DNA of 64,000 nucleotides from CAZJYI01 sp964550025 (GCA_964550025.1 CAZJYI010000052.1:1-64000); one strand, 5' to 3'; counted from the first letter of the stretch, positions 9,950 through 20,700 are shown. Numbers and translations are program-made. Notes: generated from the letters alone by a model not told the origin.

Positions 9950-11515
9950 TCAGTGCGCGAGGTCCCGGTGTGGCCTGGAGAGTCTGATCTCCAGCTTCTT
10001 CATTCTGAACCGAAGGGTGCTGGGATTCATCCGGAGGAGTTCTGCCGCGCCCCCGGGACCGGCCACCTGCCCGTTCGTGTGCTCCAGTGCGAGGCGGATG
10101 TGGTCGGCAATGGCTTCATCCATTGTGCGAACGGTGTCCGGCGATGTCCCCGTGGCGATCCGGGTTTCCGGGACCGCATGGGCGGGCTGTAGCTTCGGTA
10201 TGACCAGCCTGCTGCCACGAGACAGGATCAGTCCGCGCTCCACCACGTTCTGCAGCTCACGGACATTGCCGGGCCAGCCGTAGGCGCTTAGCCGGTTCAG
10301 GGCGTTGTGGTCGATACGCGGAGTTGCCGCCAGGTTCATCTCCCTGGCCTTGCGTTCAACGAAGTACTGAACCAGTGATGGGATGTCGTCGCGCCGCAGA
10401 CGCAAGGGGGGAATGCGGATTGGCAACACGTTGAGCCGGTACCAGAGGTCCTCTCGGAACCGGCCTTCGCGGACCATCTGCTCCAGGTCGCGATGAGTTG
10501 CCGCGATCACGCGGACATCCACCGTGATCGTCCTTGAGCCGCCGATGCGCTCGAAGTGCTTCTCCTGGAGTACGCGCAGGAGCTTGACCTGTGCATCCGG
10601 GGTGAGCTCACCAATCTCGTCCAGAAACAGCGTGCCCCCGTCAGCACGCTCGAACCGCCCGCGTTTTCTCTCTGAGGCCCCCGTGAATGCGCCTTTCTCA
10701 TGCCCGAACAGTTCACTATCCAGCAGCGTTTCCGGCACGGCTCCGCACTGTAGACGAATCATCGGACCCGCCCTTCGGGGAGACGCCATGTGGATCGCGT
10801 TGGCGATGACCTCCTTGCCGGTTCCCGTCTCCCCAAGGAGCAGGACCGGCGCGTTCGTGCCGGCCACGCGCCTGACCATCTCCATGACCCCGCGTAGTCC
10901 GAAATCCGCACCGATGACTTCCGTCCCCGACATTCGCTCGATGTCGGCGGACAGAGCGCGATTGTCGTCAGCCAACTGGTCCCGCATTCTCTCGAGATCC
11001 ATGTAGCGACGGGCGTTGCTCATGGCAAGGGCCACCGGGTCTTTCAGGCTCTGCAGGAGGGTGGCGTGCTCTGACGTATAGCGGTTCATCCCACCGGCGG
11101 AGACCACGAGGCCGCCCACCTGCTCTCCCCGGATGTTCAGGGTCAGACCCATTGTCGAACAGGATGCGAGGTGCGGGAAACAGCGCCGAACCGGTGCCGG
11201 CAGATCCTCGGGCCGATTGAAGACCGTTACGGCCTGGCCCTGCTCCTCCTTTTCGCGAATGAGCGCCAGGAACTCGTCGTCGAGAGGGATCGGATCCGAC
11301 GAGTCCTCCCACAACGAAACGAAGCCTTCGCGCGCCACCATCGCCACCGGCGAGATGCACCGTTGTTCGGCATCCACGTAGCTCAGCCCCATCGCGTCCG
11401 TTGGAATGAACTCCCCCAAGTACTCAAAAGCATCTGTCAGGGCCTCTTCGACATCGAGGCTGCCGCAAATCCTGAGCGTTACCTCCCTGAAGAAGTCGGC
11501 CCGATCAACGTCCAT
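9950..11515 (-). CDS. Sigma-54-dependent activator with GAF sensor (bacterial enhancer-binding protein)
   Basis: 521 residues in three parts. Residues about 15-170 are a GAF-type sensor. Residues about 195-430 are the AAA+ domain with Walker A GETGTGKE, the sigma-54 contact loop GAFTGA, Walker [10 protein letters not shown] and an R-finger region. A Fis-type helix-turn-helix ends the protein ([20 protein letters not shown]). It hydrolyses ATP to open sigma-54 promoters after binding upstream sites. It is divergent from the efflux operon starting at 11696, whose upstream region has a -24/-12 element and paired repeats, so it is very probably the operon's regulator. A GAGGGA ribosome site precedes the ATG at 11515. 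Confidence 0.92.
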   Translation of the reverse strand: MDVDRADFFREVTLRICGSLDVEEALTDAFEYLGEFIPTDAMGLSYVDAEQRCISPVAMVAREGFVSLWEDSSDPIPLDDEFLALIREKEEQGQAVTVFNRPEDLPAPVRRCFPHLASCSTMGLTLNIRGEQVGGLVVSAGGMNRYTSEHATLLQSLKDPVALAMSNARRYMDLERMRDQLADDNRALSADIERMSGTEVIGADFGLRGVMEMVRRVAGTNAPVLLLGETGTGKEVIANAIHMASPRRAGPMIRLQCGAVPETLLDSELFGHEKGAFTGASERKRGRFERADGGTLFLDEIGELTPDAQVKLLRVLQEKHFERIGGSRTITVDVRVIAATHRDLEQMVREGRFREDLWYRLNVLPIRIPPLRLRRDDIPSLVQYFVERKAREMNLAATPRIDHNALNRLSAYGWPGNVRELQNVVERGLILSRGSRLVIPKLQPAHAVPETRIATGTSPDTVRTMDEAIADHIRLALEHTNGQVAGPGGAAELLRMNPSTLRFRMKKLEIRLSRPHRDLAH

Positions 11516-11551
11516 CGCGTCCCTCTTTCAAGCGTAGTATATTCACTATGC

Positions 11552-11590
11552 CGCAATATACCGCGTTAATGGACGCAATATACGGCGTTA
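11552..11590. promoter_or_regulatory. Paired 17-bp direct repeats, likely enhancer sites for the sigma-54 activator
   Basis: CGCAATATACCGCGTTA (11552-11568) and CGCAATATACGGCGTTA (11574-11590) differ at one base and are 22 bp apart start to start, about two helical turns. The second repeat has an outer dyad of the form CGnAA-n9-TTnCG. They lie between the divergent activator and efflux operon, centred about 95 bp upstream of the predicted start of transcription from the -24/-12 element. That is the usual place for an enhancer. Function is inferred. Confidence 0.65.
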
Positions 11591-11639
11591 CGAGGCCCTT
11601 GTCTATGCCCAAAGTCGCGAAGAATGCGCAACATGGTGT

Positions 11640-11655
11640 TGGCACGACGTCTGCG
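11640..11655 (+). promoter_or_regulatory. Sigma-54 (-24/-12) promoter of the efflux operon
   Basis: TTGGCACGACGTCTGCGA matches the sigma-54 consensus with GG at 11641-11642 and GC at 11653-11654, exactly 12 bp apart. Transcription would start near 11666, 30 bp before the first gene, which has an AAGGAGA ribosome site. The adjacent divergent activator supports the call. Confidence 0.7.
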
Positions 11656-11695
11656 AAAGAGGGTCTCCATATCGAAGTGAAAGGAGACAGAGGGT

Positions 11696-12031
11696 ATGAA
11701 ATGGATGGAGATGATTCGCCTGATGTCCTCCGTCGGCGGTCACGAGGACGCCATCGCCGCGGCCGGGCGGCAGCTCAGGGAAATCGAGGGTGCGACGCGT
11801 GGCGTGGAGGTCTACCTGCTGCAGCATGCGCTCTACGACGGCGACCTGGCAGCGCTGCTGGTGTGGAACAACGATCGCCAGCCGGTGAGGACCCGTGAGG
11901 GCCTCTTGCTGGCGCAGAATCTGCACCGCTTCGGAACCGTCGACCACGCGGTGTGGCATGCCGCACCGGGCTTCGAAGAGCCCGAGTGCGACCGTACGCC
12001 GGAGTCGACCGGCGCCGAGGGGGGCGAGTAA
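11696..12031 (+). CDS. Small conserved-looking protein, first gene of the RND efflux operon
   Basis: 111 residues, not recognised with confidence. It begins after AAGGAGACAG, and its TAA stop shares one base with the ATG of the TolC-like gene, so it is translationally coupled to the efflux genes. The sequence looks like a compact alpha/beta protein: an amphipathic N-terminal helix, then strands in VEVYLLQHALYDGDLAALLV and a C-terminal VDHAVWHAA strand. The pattern recalls small dimeric alpha/beta-barrel proteins, but no catalytic motif is visible. No signal peptide. Its place first in a sigma-54 operon suggests a sensor, stress or accessory role in efflux; this is inference. Confidence 0.75.
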   Translation: MKWMEMIRLMSSVGGHEDAIAAAGRQLREIEGATRGVEVYLLQHALYDGDLAALLVWNNDRQPVRTREGLLLAQNLHRFGTVDHAVWHAAPGFEEPECDRTPESTGAEGGE

Positions 12032-13410
12032 TGTGTTCCTCACGCAACCGACGCACCGCACCGCTCCTTCTCATCGCCGCCTTGCTGTGGACGGCGGGGG
12101 GAACGGCCCGGTCCGTTCGAGGGACGACAAACGCCCTCACCCTCGCCACGGCGCTGCAACTGGCGGACGAGCACAACCTGTCCCTGCGCGCCGTCCGAGA
12201 GGAAGCCGCCATCGCCCGCGGTCGTGCCCGGGTGACATGCTCCTCCGCTCACCCGCAGATCGGCCTCGGCGCCGAGCTCACTCGTCTCGACGACGTCATC
12301 ACGTTCGGTGAGTTCACCATGGGGCAGGAAGACAACTACGCGGCAACGGCCGAGGTCTCGCAAGCGCTCTACGCGGGCGGCAGAATCTACGCCGGACTGC
12401 GCCTCGCCCGCAAGTACGCGGAGGCGGCGGAAGCACAGATAGTGGATGCCGGGCAAGAGACGGCCTACGCGGTACATGCCCTGTTCAACCACGTACTGCT
12501 GGCAAAGGAGACGCTGCAGGTGGCGGCACGGGCCGTGGAACTGGCGCAACGCAACCACGCAGACGTGAGTGCTCGCCTGGAGCAGGGCATGGCGAAGCGT
12601 TTTGACCTGCTTCGTGCCAACGAGCAGGTCAGTCACGCGCAGGCCGACCGCATCGCCGCAGAGAATGGCGCGCTCAAAGCCCGGCTGGCACTGTTCCGGG
12701 CCCTGGAACTGCCATTGGACGATCCTCGCGAGATCGCCGGGTCGCTGGATTCGGCAACTTCGCCCGTGGATGACCGGCATGTCGTGCAGGCAGCTCTGAA
12801 GCGCAGACCGGATATCGCTGTCGCCGAAACGGCTATCGCCATGCAGCGTGAGGCCCTCGAGATGGCCCGCGGCGAAAGGCGCCCGACCGTTGCGCTTTTC
12901 GGGCAGCTGAAGTACGCCAATCCCGATCGGTCATTCGCAGACGACTGGGAGGCTTCCTGGCTTGTCGGGGCTCGGGCCGAATTGCCGCTTTTCGACGGGT
13001 TGGCGGCGCGCGGCAAGATACAGCAGGAAGCGGCACAGCTTCGGCGGGTGGAGTTTCAGCGCGACGATGCCGTTTCCCGGGCGCGCCTTGAGATCGCCGA
13101 AGCGCAGGCTGATCTGGCTACTGCCGCGAAGCTGGTTGAAGCGCGAAATCGCAGCGTAACCCAGGCCCAGGAGGCACTTCGTCTTGCCCAGCGTGCCTAT
13201 GCCGAGGGCGTGGAGCGGCAGATCGACGTGATCTCGGCGCAGACGGCGCTCACCGAGAGTCGCTACCAGCTTGCCGCCGCGCGCTTTGAGAGCATCATGG
13301 CCTGCCGGCGGTTCCAGCTCGCGACCGGTAGCATTGGCTCCACGGTCGGCGGACTTGAGCAGACACACCCGGCCAACCCGGACAACCCCCAGGAGAACGA
13401 CGGACAATGA
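12031..13410 (+). CDS. TolC-family outer-membrane efflux channel
   Basis: 459 residues with an N-terminal signal peptide (LLLIAALLWTAGGTA). Two similar halves carry the outer-membrane efflux protein pattern: long amphipathic helices rich in Ala, Glu and Arg with heptad character, and an SRARLEIAEAQADL repeat late in the chain. It should form the trimeric exit duct working with the adaptor and RND pump encoded next. The ATG at 12031 overlaps the previous stop (TAATG) and follows a G-rich ribosome site; the stop overlaps the next start by four bases (ATGA). Confidence 0.88.
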   Translation: MCSSRNRRTAPLLLIAALLWTAGGTARSVRGTTNALTLATALQLADEHNLSLRAVREEAAIARGRARVTCSSAHPQIGLGAELTRLDDVITFGEFTMGQEDNYAATAEVSQALYAGGRIYAGLRLARKYAEAAEAQIVDAGQETAYAVHALFNHVLLAKETLQVAARAVELAQRNHADVSARLEQGMAKRFDLLRANEQVSHAQADRIAAENGALKARLALFRALELPLDDPREIAGSLDSATSPVDDRHVVQAALKRRPDIAVAETAIAMQREALEMARGERRPTVALFGQLKYANPDRSFADDWEASWLVGARAELPLFDGLAARGKIQQEAAQLRRVEFQRDDAVSRARLEIAEAQADLATAAKLVEARNRSVTQAQEALRLAQRAYAEGVERQIDVISAQTALTESRYQLAAARFESIMACRRFQLATGSIGSTVGGLEQTHPANPDNPQENDGQ

Positions 13411-14585
13411 TGCCAAACAACAGAACGACTTACCATGCGGCCCTGCTGATTGCCGCTGGGGCGGCCCTCTGCGCGGCCCTGTCGGGATGCGGTCGCGGCG
13501 AGGCGGAAATAGTGGAGAAATCGGCCGGAACTCCGGTGCGGGTGCGGCCCCCGCGGGCGATGACATTCACGAGCGAGATCAAGCTCCAGGGGTCGCTTGA
13601 ATCCGTCCGGTTTGCGCTGGTCCCCGCCAGGGCCGCGGGCACCATCGAGCGCATTTCCGTTTCCGAAGGGAGCTCCGTGAAGCTGGGACAGGTACTGTGC
13701 TCACTGGACGGCGAGAACCTGCGCAGGGTGCTGGAGAGTCAGGAGCAGGAACTGGCGGTTGCCTCGAACGCCCTTGCCGTCGCGGAGGCCCAGGCCGCCC
13801 AGGCTCGTGCGGCGGACGGGCTGGCTCGGAAGGACCATGCGAGATACGAGCGCCTTGCCAAAGAGCAGGTGGTTTCGGTGCAGCAGATGGACCAGGCGGA
13901 GAACGCGGCCGTTACGGCTTCGGCGGCACTCGACGTTGCGGAGGCCCAGGTCGCGCTTTCGCGCGCCCGTGTCAGACAGGCATCAACCGCCGTTGCGATT
14001 GCCCGGCGCAATCTCGACGACGCAACCGTGCGCGCCCCTATTGACGGGGTGATCAGCATTCGGCATCGCGAACAGGGGGAAATGGTGCACGTGGGGGATC
14101 CTGTCTTCCGCATCGATGACCCCTCTGTTCTGGAGGCGTCCGTCTTTGTGCCGGCGACGTTCTACGGACAGATCGCATGCGGCCGGACGGTTGCGCGTAT
14201 CCAAGCTGGAAACGCCGATCTCGGAGAGCGCACGGTGTCGTATTGCAGCCCGACCGTCGACGAGAAACTGCGCACCTTCGAGGTCAAGGTGCGCATAGAG
14301 GATCCGCCGCCCGGTGTGGTCGCCGGTGGACTGGCCGACGTGCGCGTCGTGTTGGCAGAGCACGAAGGACTCGGCGTTCCTGCGGAGGCCCTGCTGACGC
14401 GCAACGGCGACCCCGTCGTCTTCCTGCAGCATGGCGACCGTGTGCAACGCGCGAAGGTGCGCGCCGGAATTCGTACCGAAGGCTACCTTGAAATCGCCGA
14501 GGGCATCGGCGCCGACGCTTCCGTGGTCGTGATGGGTCAGCAGTACTTGAACGACGGCGACAGCATCGTCGTGGTGGAGGACTGA
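13407..14585 (+). CDS. RND efflux periplasmic adaptor subunit (MFP/HlyD family)
   Basis: 392 residues. A lipoprotein-type signal ends in LSGC, so it is probably anchored to the inner membrane by lipid. The adaptor architecture follows: a lipoyl-like half motif near 60-90 (VKLGQVLCSLDGENL), an alpha-helical hairpin about 95-190 rich in Ala/Glu/Arg, the second lipoyl half (DDATVRAPIDGVISIRH), and beta-barrel and membrane-proximal domains to the end. It links the RND pump to the TolC-like channel. Overlaps of four bases upstream and a two-base gap downstream show a tight operon. Confidence 0.9.
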   Translation: MMPNNRTTYHAALLIAAGAALCAALSGCGRGEAEIVEKSAGTPVRVRPPRAMTFTSEIKLQGSLESVRFALVPARAAGTIERISVSEGSSVKLGQVLCSLDGENLRRVLESQEQELAVASNALAVAEAQAAQARAADGLARKDHARYERLAKEQVVSVQQMDQAENAAVTASAALDVAEAQVALSRARVRQASTAVAIARRNLDDATVRAPIDGVISIRHREQGEMVHVGDPVFRIDDPSVLEASVFVPATFYGQIACGRTVARIQAGNADLGERTVSYCSPTVDEKLRTFEVKVRIEDPPPGVVAGGLADVRVVLAEHEGLGVPAEALLTRNGDPVVFLQHGDRVQRAKVRAGIRTEGYLEIAEGIGADASVVVMGQQYLNDGDSIVVVED

Positions 14586-14587
14586 CC

Positions 14588-17500
14588 ATGTTCCTCTCCA
14601 ACGCCGCCATTCGCCGTCCCGTTGCGATGTCCTGCCTGATTATCGGACTGAGCCTGTTGGGGCTCAATGCCTGGCGCAAGATGGGGCTTGAGCTCATGCC
14701 CAAGATGGATCTGCCGTTCGTGACGATTGTGACGGCATATCCGGGGGCCAGTCCCGCCGAGATCGAGACGGATATTGCCAAGAGGATCGAGGACGCCGTG
14801 GGAACGATCGACGGTTTGAAGCACGTCTCTTCAAGCTGCATGGAGGATGTGGCCCTCACCTTTCTCGAATTCCAGCTCGAGGTCGACGTCGACGTGGCGG
14901 CATCTGACGTGCGTGAACGTCTCGATCTGATCCAGGCGGAGCTTCCCCTGGATGCGGAGGATCCCGTCATCCAGAAGTTCGACATCAACGCCACGCCGAT
15001 CGTGACGCTGGGTCTCACCGGCGATGCTCCGCTTGATGAGCTTTACGACTATGCCGACAACACGTTTCGAGACAGGATCTCGATTGTCCGGGGCGTGGCC
15101 GATATCGAGTTGATCGGTGGTGCGGAGCGGGAGGTGCAGGTAAGACTCGATCGCGAGCAGCTCGCCGCGCGGGGGCTGAGCAGCATGCAGGTCGCTGACG
15201 CGATCCAGTCGGGAGTGCGGCTTGTCCCCGTGGGACGCATCAGGGAAGGCGACACGGAGTTCGCCGTGAAGTTCGACGCCGACTATCGCGAGATCGAGCA
15301 CCTCGGCGACCTGGAATTGGCGAGTGTGGACGGGCGACGCTGCCACATTCGGGACGTGGCGGAAGTCTGCATGGGGACGGCCGAGGTACGCCAGTCCGCC
15401 ATCGTCGACGGACGTCCCGGGGTGGCCATACGCATCGTCAAGAAAGCGGACGCGAACGCCGTCGCGGTGGCAGACCGCGTGCGAGAGGAAGTCGAAGAAC
15501 TGAAGGGTCGGCTTCCCGGCGGGATGGAACTCGTGTGGATCAGTGATGACGGGGTCTTCATCAGGGCGACTAATGCCAGTGCATGGACTAACGTGCTGCA
15601 GGGGGTTCTGCTGACCGCCGCCATTCTCTTTCTCTTTCTGTACAACCTCCGGGCCCTGCTTGTCGTCTGCATCACCATGCCGTTGACCATCGTGATCGGA
15701 CTCTTCTTCATGCAAGCGGCGGGCCTGACGCTGAACACCTCGACGTTGATTGCCATCGGCATGTCGGTCGGCATCCTGGTGACCAATTCCATCGTCGTCC
15801 TGGAAGGCATCGTCAAGCGCCTGAACGGCGGTGCTTCGCCGGCGGACGCGGCTCGTCTCGGGGCCAAGGAGACGTTCGTGGCGGTGCTGGCCAGTGCGGG
15901 GACCAACATGGTCGTCCTCTTCCCACTCGCCACCATGGGCAGCATGATGGGGAACTTCATTCGCCCCCTGGCCTGGACCATGTTCATCATGACGGTCGTG
16001 TCCCTGTTCCTTTCGTTCTCGTTGACTCCGATGCTCTGCTCGCTGCTCCTGAAGGCGCCGGGCGAACGCAAACGCGGTTTGCTCAGCCGCGCGGAGAAGG
16101 GGTGGAACCGGGGTCTGGATGCCGTGATCGGCGTGTATCGGCGTATTCTCCAGTTCAACGAGCGGCACCGCTGGTCCGCGGCACTGCTGATCGTCGCCGT
16201 CGTGCTGATGTTTGTGCACTCGCTCAAAGTCGGTGGCGCCGCAGGCTTCAACATGTTCACGGATACCGACAAGGGCGAGCTGTACGTCAAGCTCGAGCTC
16301 CCCACGAGCTCGACGTTGGATGCGACGCGCAGAGGGGTGGACGACGCGATTGCCCGCCTGAACGGCCTGCCCCACCTGCGGCATCTGCTCGTGACCGTGG
16401 GCAAGGTGGAGGGAACGGTCGGGCAGGCTACCGAGGGCGTACACCTCGCGCAGTGCTTTCTGCGCTTCGCGGAGAGAACGGAGCGCGAAGAGACGATACA
16501 CGAGCTCATGGAAATGGCCCGTCATCGCATGGCGTCGTTCCCGGGAGCAACGGTGTCCCTGTCGATCCCCTCGATGATCGGAGGCGAGAACATCCCCGTC
16601 GAAATGGAGATCGCGGGGCCGGACCTCGCCACGTTGGATGCGCTCGCCCTGCGCGCCGCGTCGCTGGCCCGCGAGATCGATCTCCTCAGTGACGTGGATA
16701 CGACCGCGCGCGAGGGGAAACCCGAGATGCGCGTCTACCCCAATCGGACCATCCTGGCGGACACGGGCGTACCGGCCGCCGGTCTCGGCATGGCACTGCG
16801 GGCCAACGTATCCGGCATGGATGCCGGCACGTTCAAGTCCGGTGACCGGACCTTCGATATCGTCGTCAAGCTCGATGAGCAGGAGGGCAAGGACCAGGTA
16901 GCGAAGTTCGCCATTCCCGGAACACCGGGACGCGCGCTGGCCTTGACGACCATGGCAGACGTGCGGGACAGGATCGGCCCCGTGCAGATCACACGCGAGG
17001 ACAAGCGGCGTGTTTCGAAGCTGTTCTCCCAGCTCGCGCCGGGCGCCCCGCTTGGGCCGGCCCTGCAGCGCCTGGGCGAGGCCATGGAGGCGAAAGCCGA
17101 TCTGCCCCCCGGCTACGAATACGAATTCGGCGCCATGGGCGAGATGATGATGGAGACCATGGCTGCGTTCGGAGAGGCAGGCCTCATCGGGATCGTCCTC
17201 GTCATCCTTGCCCTGTCCGCAATCCTGGAGTCATTCAGGCAGCCGGGGCTGATCCTGGTCACGTTGCCGCTCGGGCTCATCGGCATGCTCTGGGCGATCG
17301 CAGTAGCCGGGGCAAGTATCGATGTCTTCGTGATGATGGGCGCGGTCATGATGGTCGGCATCGTCGTCAACAACGCGATCCTGATTATGGACCAGTTCAA
17401 CGGCCATGTTGCGGAAGGCATTCCGCGGCACAAAGCCATGATCTCGGCCGCCACGGAGCGTTTTCGTCCCATTCTGATGATCACCATTGCCGCCGTTCTC

Positions 17501-17740
17501 GGCATGTTGCCGCTGGCCCTTTCGCGGGGGATCGGCGGCGAAATGCGCAACAACGTCGGCATCGGCTGCGTGGGCGGCATCCTGGTGTCCGGAATCCTGA
17601 CGCTGTTCGTCCTGCCCGTGCTCTACGACCTGTTCACGAGAAAAGACAAAGGCACACCGTCACCAACACTCGACCGAGCCGTTCTCGAGCGAGAGAAAGA
17701 CCCGGCCGCTCGCGGCAATCATACCGTCAAAAACAGGTGA
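14588..17740 (+). CDS. RND efflux transporter permease (AcrB/HAE1-like)
   Basis: 1050 residues, typical for hydrophobe/amphiphile efflux RND pumps: TM1, a first periplasmic porter domain (YPGASPAEIETDIAKRIEDA), TM2-6, a second porter domain and TM7-12. It exports lipophilic compounds using the proton gradient. In TM4, where AcrB has the proton-relay pair VDDA, this protein has VTNS, so both acidic residues are absent; TM10 has VVNNAILI in place of the AcrB Lys region. The last ~27 residues are encoded in an 81-bp convergent overlap with the next gene, so the C-terminal tail is overprinted. Substrate unknown. Confidence 0.92.
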   Translation: MFLSNAAIRRPVAMSCLIIGLSLLGLNAWRKMGLELMPKMDLPFVTIVTAYPGASPAEIETDIAKRIEDAVGTIDGLKHVSSSCMEDVALTFLEFQLEVDVDVAASDVRERLDLIQAELPLDAEDPVIQKFDINATPIVTLGLTGDAPLDELYDYADNTFRDRISIVRGVADIELIGGAEREVQVRLDREQLAARGLSSMQVADAIQSGVRLVPVGRIREGDTEFAVKFDADYREIEHLGDLELASVDGRRCHIRDVAEVCMGTAEVRQSAIVDGRPGVAIRIVKKADANAVAVADRVREEVEELKGRLPGGMELVWISDDGVFIRATNASAWTNVLQGVLLTAAILFLFLYNLRALLVVCITMPLTIVIGLFFMQAAGLTLNTSTLIAIGMSVGILVTNSIVVLEGIVKRLNGGASPADAARLGAKETFVAVLASAGTNMVVLFPLATMGSMMGNFIRPLAWTMFIMTVVSLFLSFSLTPMLCSLLLKAPGERKRGLLSRAEKGWNRGLDAVIGVYRRILQFNERHRWSAALLIVAVVLMFVHSLKVGGAAGFNMFTDTDKGELYVKLELPTSSTLDATRRGVDDAIARLNGLPHLRHLLVTVGKVEGTVGQATEGVHLAQCFLRFAERTEREETIHELMEMARHRMASFPGATVSLSIPSMIGGENIPVEMEIAGPDLATLDALALRAASLAREIDLLSDVDTTAREGKPEMRVYPNRTILADTGVPAAGLGMALRANVSGMDAGTFKSGDRTFDIVVKLDEQEGKDQVAKFAIPGTPGRALALTTMADVRDRIGPVQITREDKRRVSKLFSQLAPGAPLGPALQRLGEAMEAKADLPPGYEYEFGAMGEMMMETMAAFGEAGLIGIVLVILALSAILESFRQPGLILVTLPLGLIGMLWAIAVAGASIDVFVMMGAVMMVGIVVNNAILIMDQFNGHVAEGIPRHKAMISAATERFRPILMITIAAVLGMLPLALSRGIGGEMRNNVGIGCVGGILVSGILTLFVLPVLYDLFTRKDKGTPSPTLDRAVLEREKDPAARGNHTVKNR

Positions 17741-20700
17741 GGCATCGAGGGCATACTCCGCGAGTTTTTCTCCCGTCTCAGGAGCGACAGCCTGGAGAAC
17801 CCCCCTGCTTCGCCCCTCGAACGGTGCGAGCGGGTCGTCTTTGGGAACGGCGTCGGCCACACCGGCGACGAATAGAGCGTCCGCGGTTTTCAGCATGGCC
17901 CGTGCGCGCAGCGGAATCCTCGTCTTCCAGATGGAGCCGTCCGCCGCGGCTTCGCCCTTGCGTCGTGAAGCCGTTTTCTTCCCCTTCTTCCCCTTCTTCT
18001 TGCCGCCGGCCGCCTTGGCGGCCAGGTAATCGCCGAGCAGGTCTTCCCATGTCCGGTTGTCGTGGTCGCAAAACAGAACGTATCCCTCTTCCTCGGGATA
18101 GAACACCATGCTCTGACCCTGGTGTTGCGTGAAATACTTGGTGCCGTACGTTCGGTCGCCGTCGTGCACCAGTAGCTGCCCCGTGTTCGGGTACTTACTG
18201 GCGGACTTGTTCATCAGCGTCCAGCCCGGTGCGTAGAGCCAGATGTTGCGGTGCCATGTCTCGCCGTCCAGGAAGCCGCCGGTAGCGTACACACGCCGGG
18301 ATGCCGGCTTGGCGACCGGTTTCAGAGTCGGGTCAAAGGTCTTGCTCTGCATCGAGAGGGTCTTGCCATCATAGGCCATGATGTCCGGCATGGCGCCCTC
18401 CATCTGGTGCGCATCATAAGGATTTCCGCTGTCCTGCGCCGGGTTTGACAGATGGTGTGTGTAGCGCACCTCGCCGCTGTCCGCATTCAAACCGCAGAGG
18501 TAGATCCCGCCGTCCAGGTAGGTGTTGCGCCCTGCCGCCGCATAGACGATTCCGTCCGCAACCAGCACAGTGCCGTGCACGGGCCAGCTCGACTCCAGCC
18601 GTCCGTAGGAGACGATCTGCCGTTCACGCGGCGCGGCGCGGAACCGCCACGCCAGGACGCCGTCATCAGCTCTCAGGGAGTAGACCCAACCGTCGCGGCA
18701 GCCGAAGACGAGGCACCCCTCCGCATACGCGGGCGGGGAATCCACTTCCGCAGGCGTCGCCAGGCTCCAGAGCTCTTCGCCCGTCTTTGCATCCAGCGCG
18801 TACAGGACGCACTCTTCGCGTGACACCACGTAGAGCCGGTCTCCGACCACGATGGGTTGCGTCAGTCTTCCGCCCAGTTCCCTGCGCCAGCGGCGTTTCA
18901 ATGCCGTGCCGGTCGCCGTTGCCGCCGACCCTTCACGGGCTTCGTTGCCGCGCAACGTGGGCCAGTCCGCGTTCATTGGCAGCTCGCCCGAGGCTTTGCC
19001 GAAGGCCGGCCCTTTATCCAACACGGGTTTCTCCGGCGCCGGAGGCTCGGCGTCGGAGAGGGCGTTGAATCCCATCAACTGGACTGCCTGGTAGCAGTTG
19101 CACGGTGTCGGCGTGGAATAGACAAGCCCGTTTGCGGGAATGATCCCATAGCGGCAGGCTCCGCGAACCCAGTCGTTCTTCTGGTGGTTCTTCTCCTGCA
19201 TATCCATGAACTCGATGCCGCGCTTGTTGTCCAGGATGTAGCGGGTCGTCGCCTTGGCGCGGTAGCAACGCAGGTGGTGCCCGGGTGTCAGGAAGAACTT
19301 CGGCAAGTCTATGGTTCGCTTCACTTCGCCCGTGTAGAGATCCTTGCCCTCGTATCGGGTGCCGCTGGTAAACCACAGCATGTCGTCGATCACGAAGAGG
19401 TCCATCGGGGTGGTGTTGAAGGCCGTTCCGCGGCCGCCCTTGCCCGTCCAGATCAGCTTGCCGGTCTTCGCATCAAAGGCTTCGCACTTTTTCTTCGGGG
19501 TCGCCAGCAGGACAACGTCCTTGCGGGCCACCAGGATGTGCCGGGTATCCCAGCGGTTGGCATCCGTGCCGGCGTTGGCGACGCGCCACAGTTCTTTTCC
19601 CGTCTTGAGCGCTATGGCGACCAGTTCGGAGCCCGTATGATAGAAGGCACGCCCGCCCTCAGACGCCAGCGTGTACGGGATGACCGTCTTCTCCGTTGTG
19701 CGCCAGAGTGTCTTGCCGCTGCCGGCATCCGCCGCTATCACCAGGCCGTCTTCGCGTACCGGCATCGCTTTTCTGCTCGAAACCCGCTGCAGGTCCATTG
19801 AGGGGTCGGCCAGTGCCGCTTCGCGCAGGTGGGGCCGTTGGGTCATAACCAGTACACCATCCTGCAGGAGGATCTCGTCAACGCCCTGCGTGCCTTTGAT
19901 AGTACCCAAGGTCTCTCCTGTCACCGCATCCAGGACACTCACCGGGGCCATGACGCCGAGCGTGACATAGACGCGTCCGTCCACAGCCACCAGCCGCCGC
20001 GGCAGCGTGGCCGGAATCAAGCGCCTCTGGGCAATCAGCCCCAGCCAATTGTCCAGCTTGAGCAGCTCCGGTTTCCACTGCCGCCAGCTCCAGTTGGGAA
20101 CCGGGCGTTCCCAGAGCCGTATCCCGTTGAAGGCATCGCGCGCCTCCAGCACCCACTTGTCGGGCGTCTTCTTGCCGATGATCCCCGCGGGTCCCTTGTC
20201 AACGATGGAAAAGAGCCGCCCACCCTCGGTCACCGCCGCGGCCACGCTGACATCCAGTTCGTGCGACCGGCAGTACCGCGGACCGCAGTCCCAGCGCAGT
20301 GTGCGTGGCGGTCCGACCCGATTGTCGTTCGCCACTGCGTTGTTCCCGGGGCTATGCAGAAAATGCGTCCAATCGTCGATTTCCTTCGGCCGGGCTTTGA
20401 CCCTCTTCTTCCCGCCGGCCAGGACCGTTCCACCCGGCGCCAGGACGCGATCGACCTCGCCGCTCTCTGTCGACACCCCGTCCGCGATCACCAGGAGGTT
20501 CACCAACTCGTCACCGTACGGCAACGTGCCGCCGTGCCATCTTCTGGCCGTCACGCGGCCGTGGATTCCGGCCGAACGCGCCTTGTCCCGGAATGCGGAG
20601 ACCTTGCCTGCGTCGGTCTCCAGGAACTGCACGATGAACGATGGCGGCACCTCGTTCAGCGAGAGCGGTTTCGCCGCCTCGGCGCCGACGATGACCACCA

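Noticed and set aside
14831..16525. Long minus-strand open frame (564 codons) inside the RND pump gene
   Set aside because: Shadow frame in GC-rich DNA; His/Arg/Asp-rich composition, no ribosome site, and the plus-strand pump is unmistakable.
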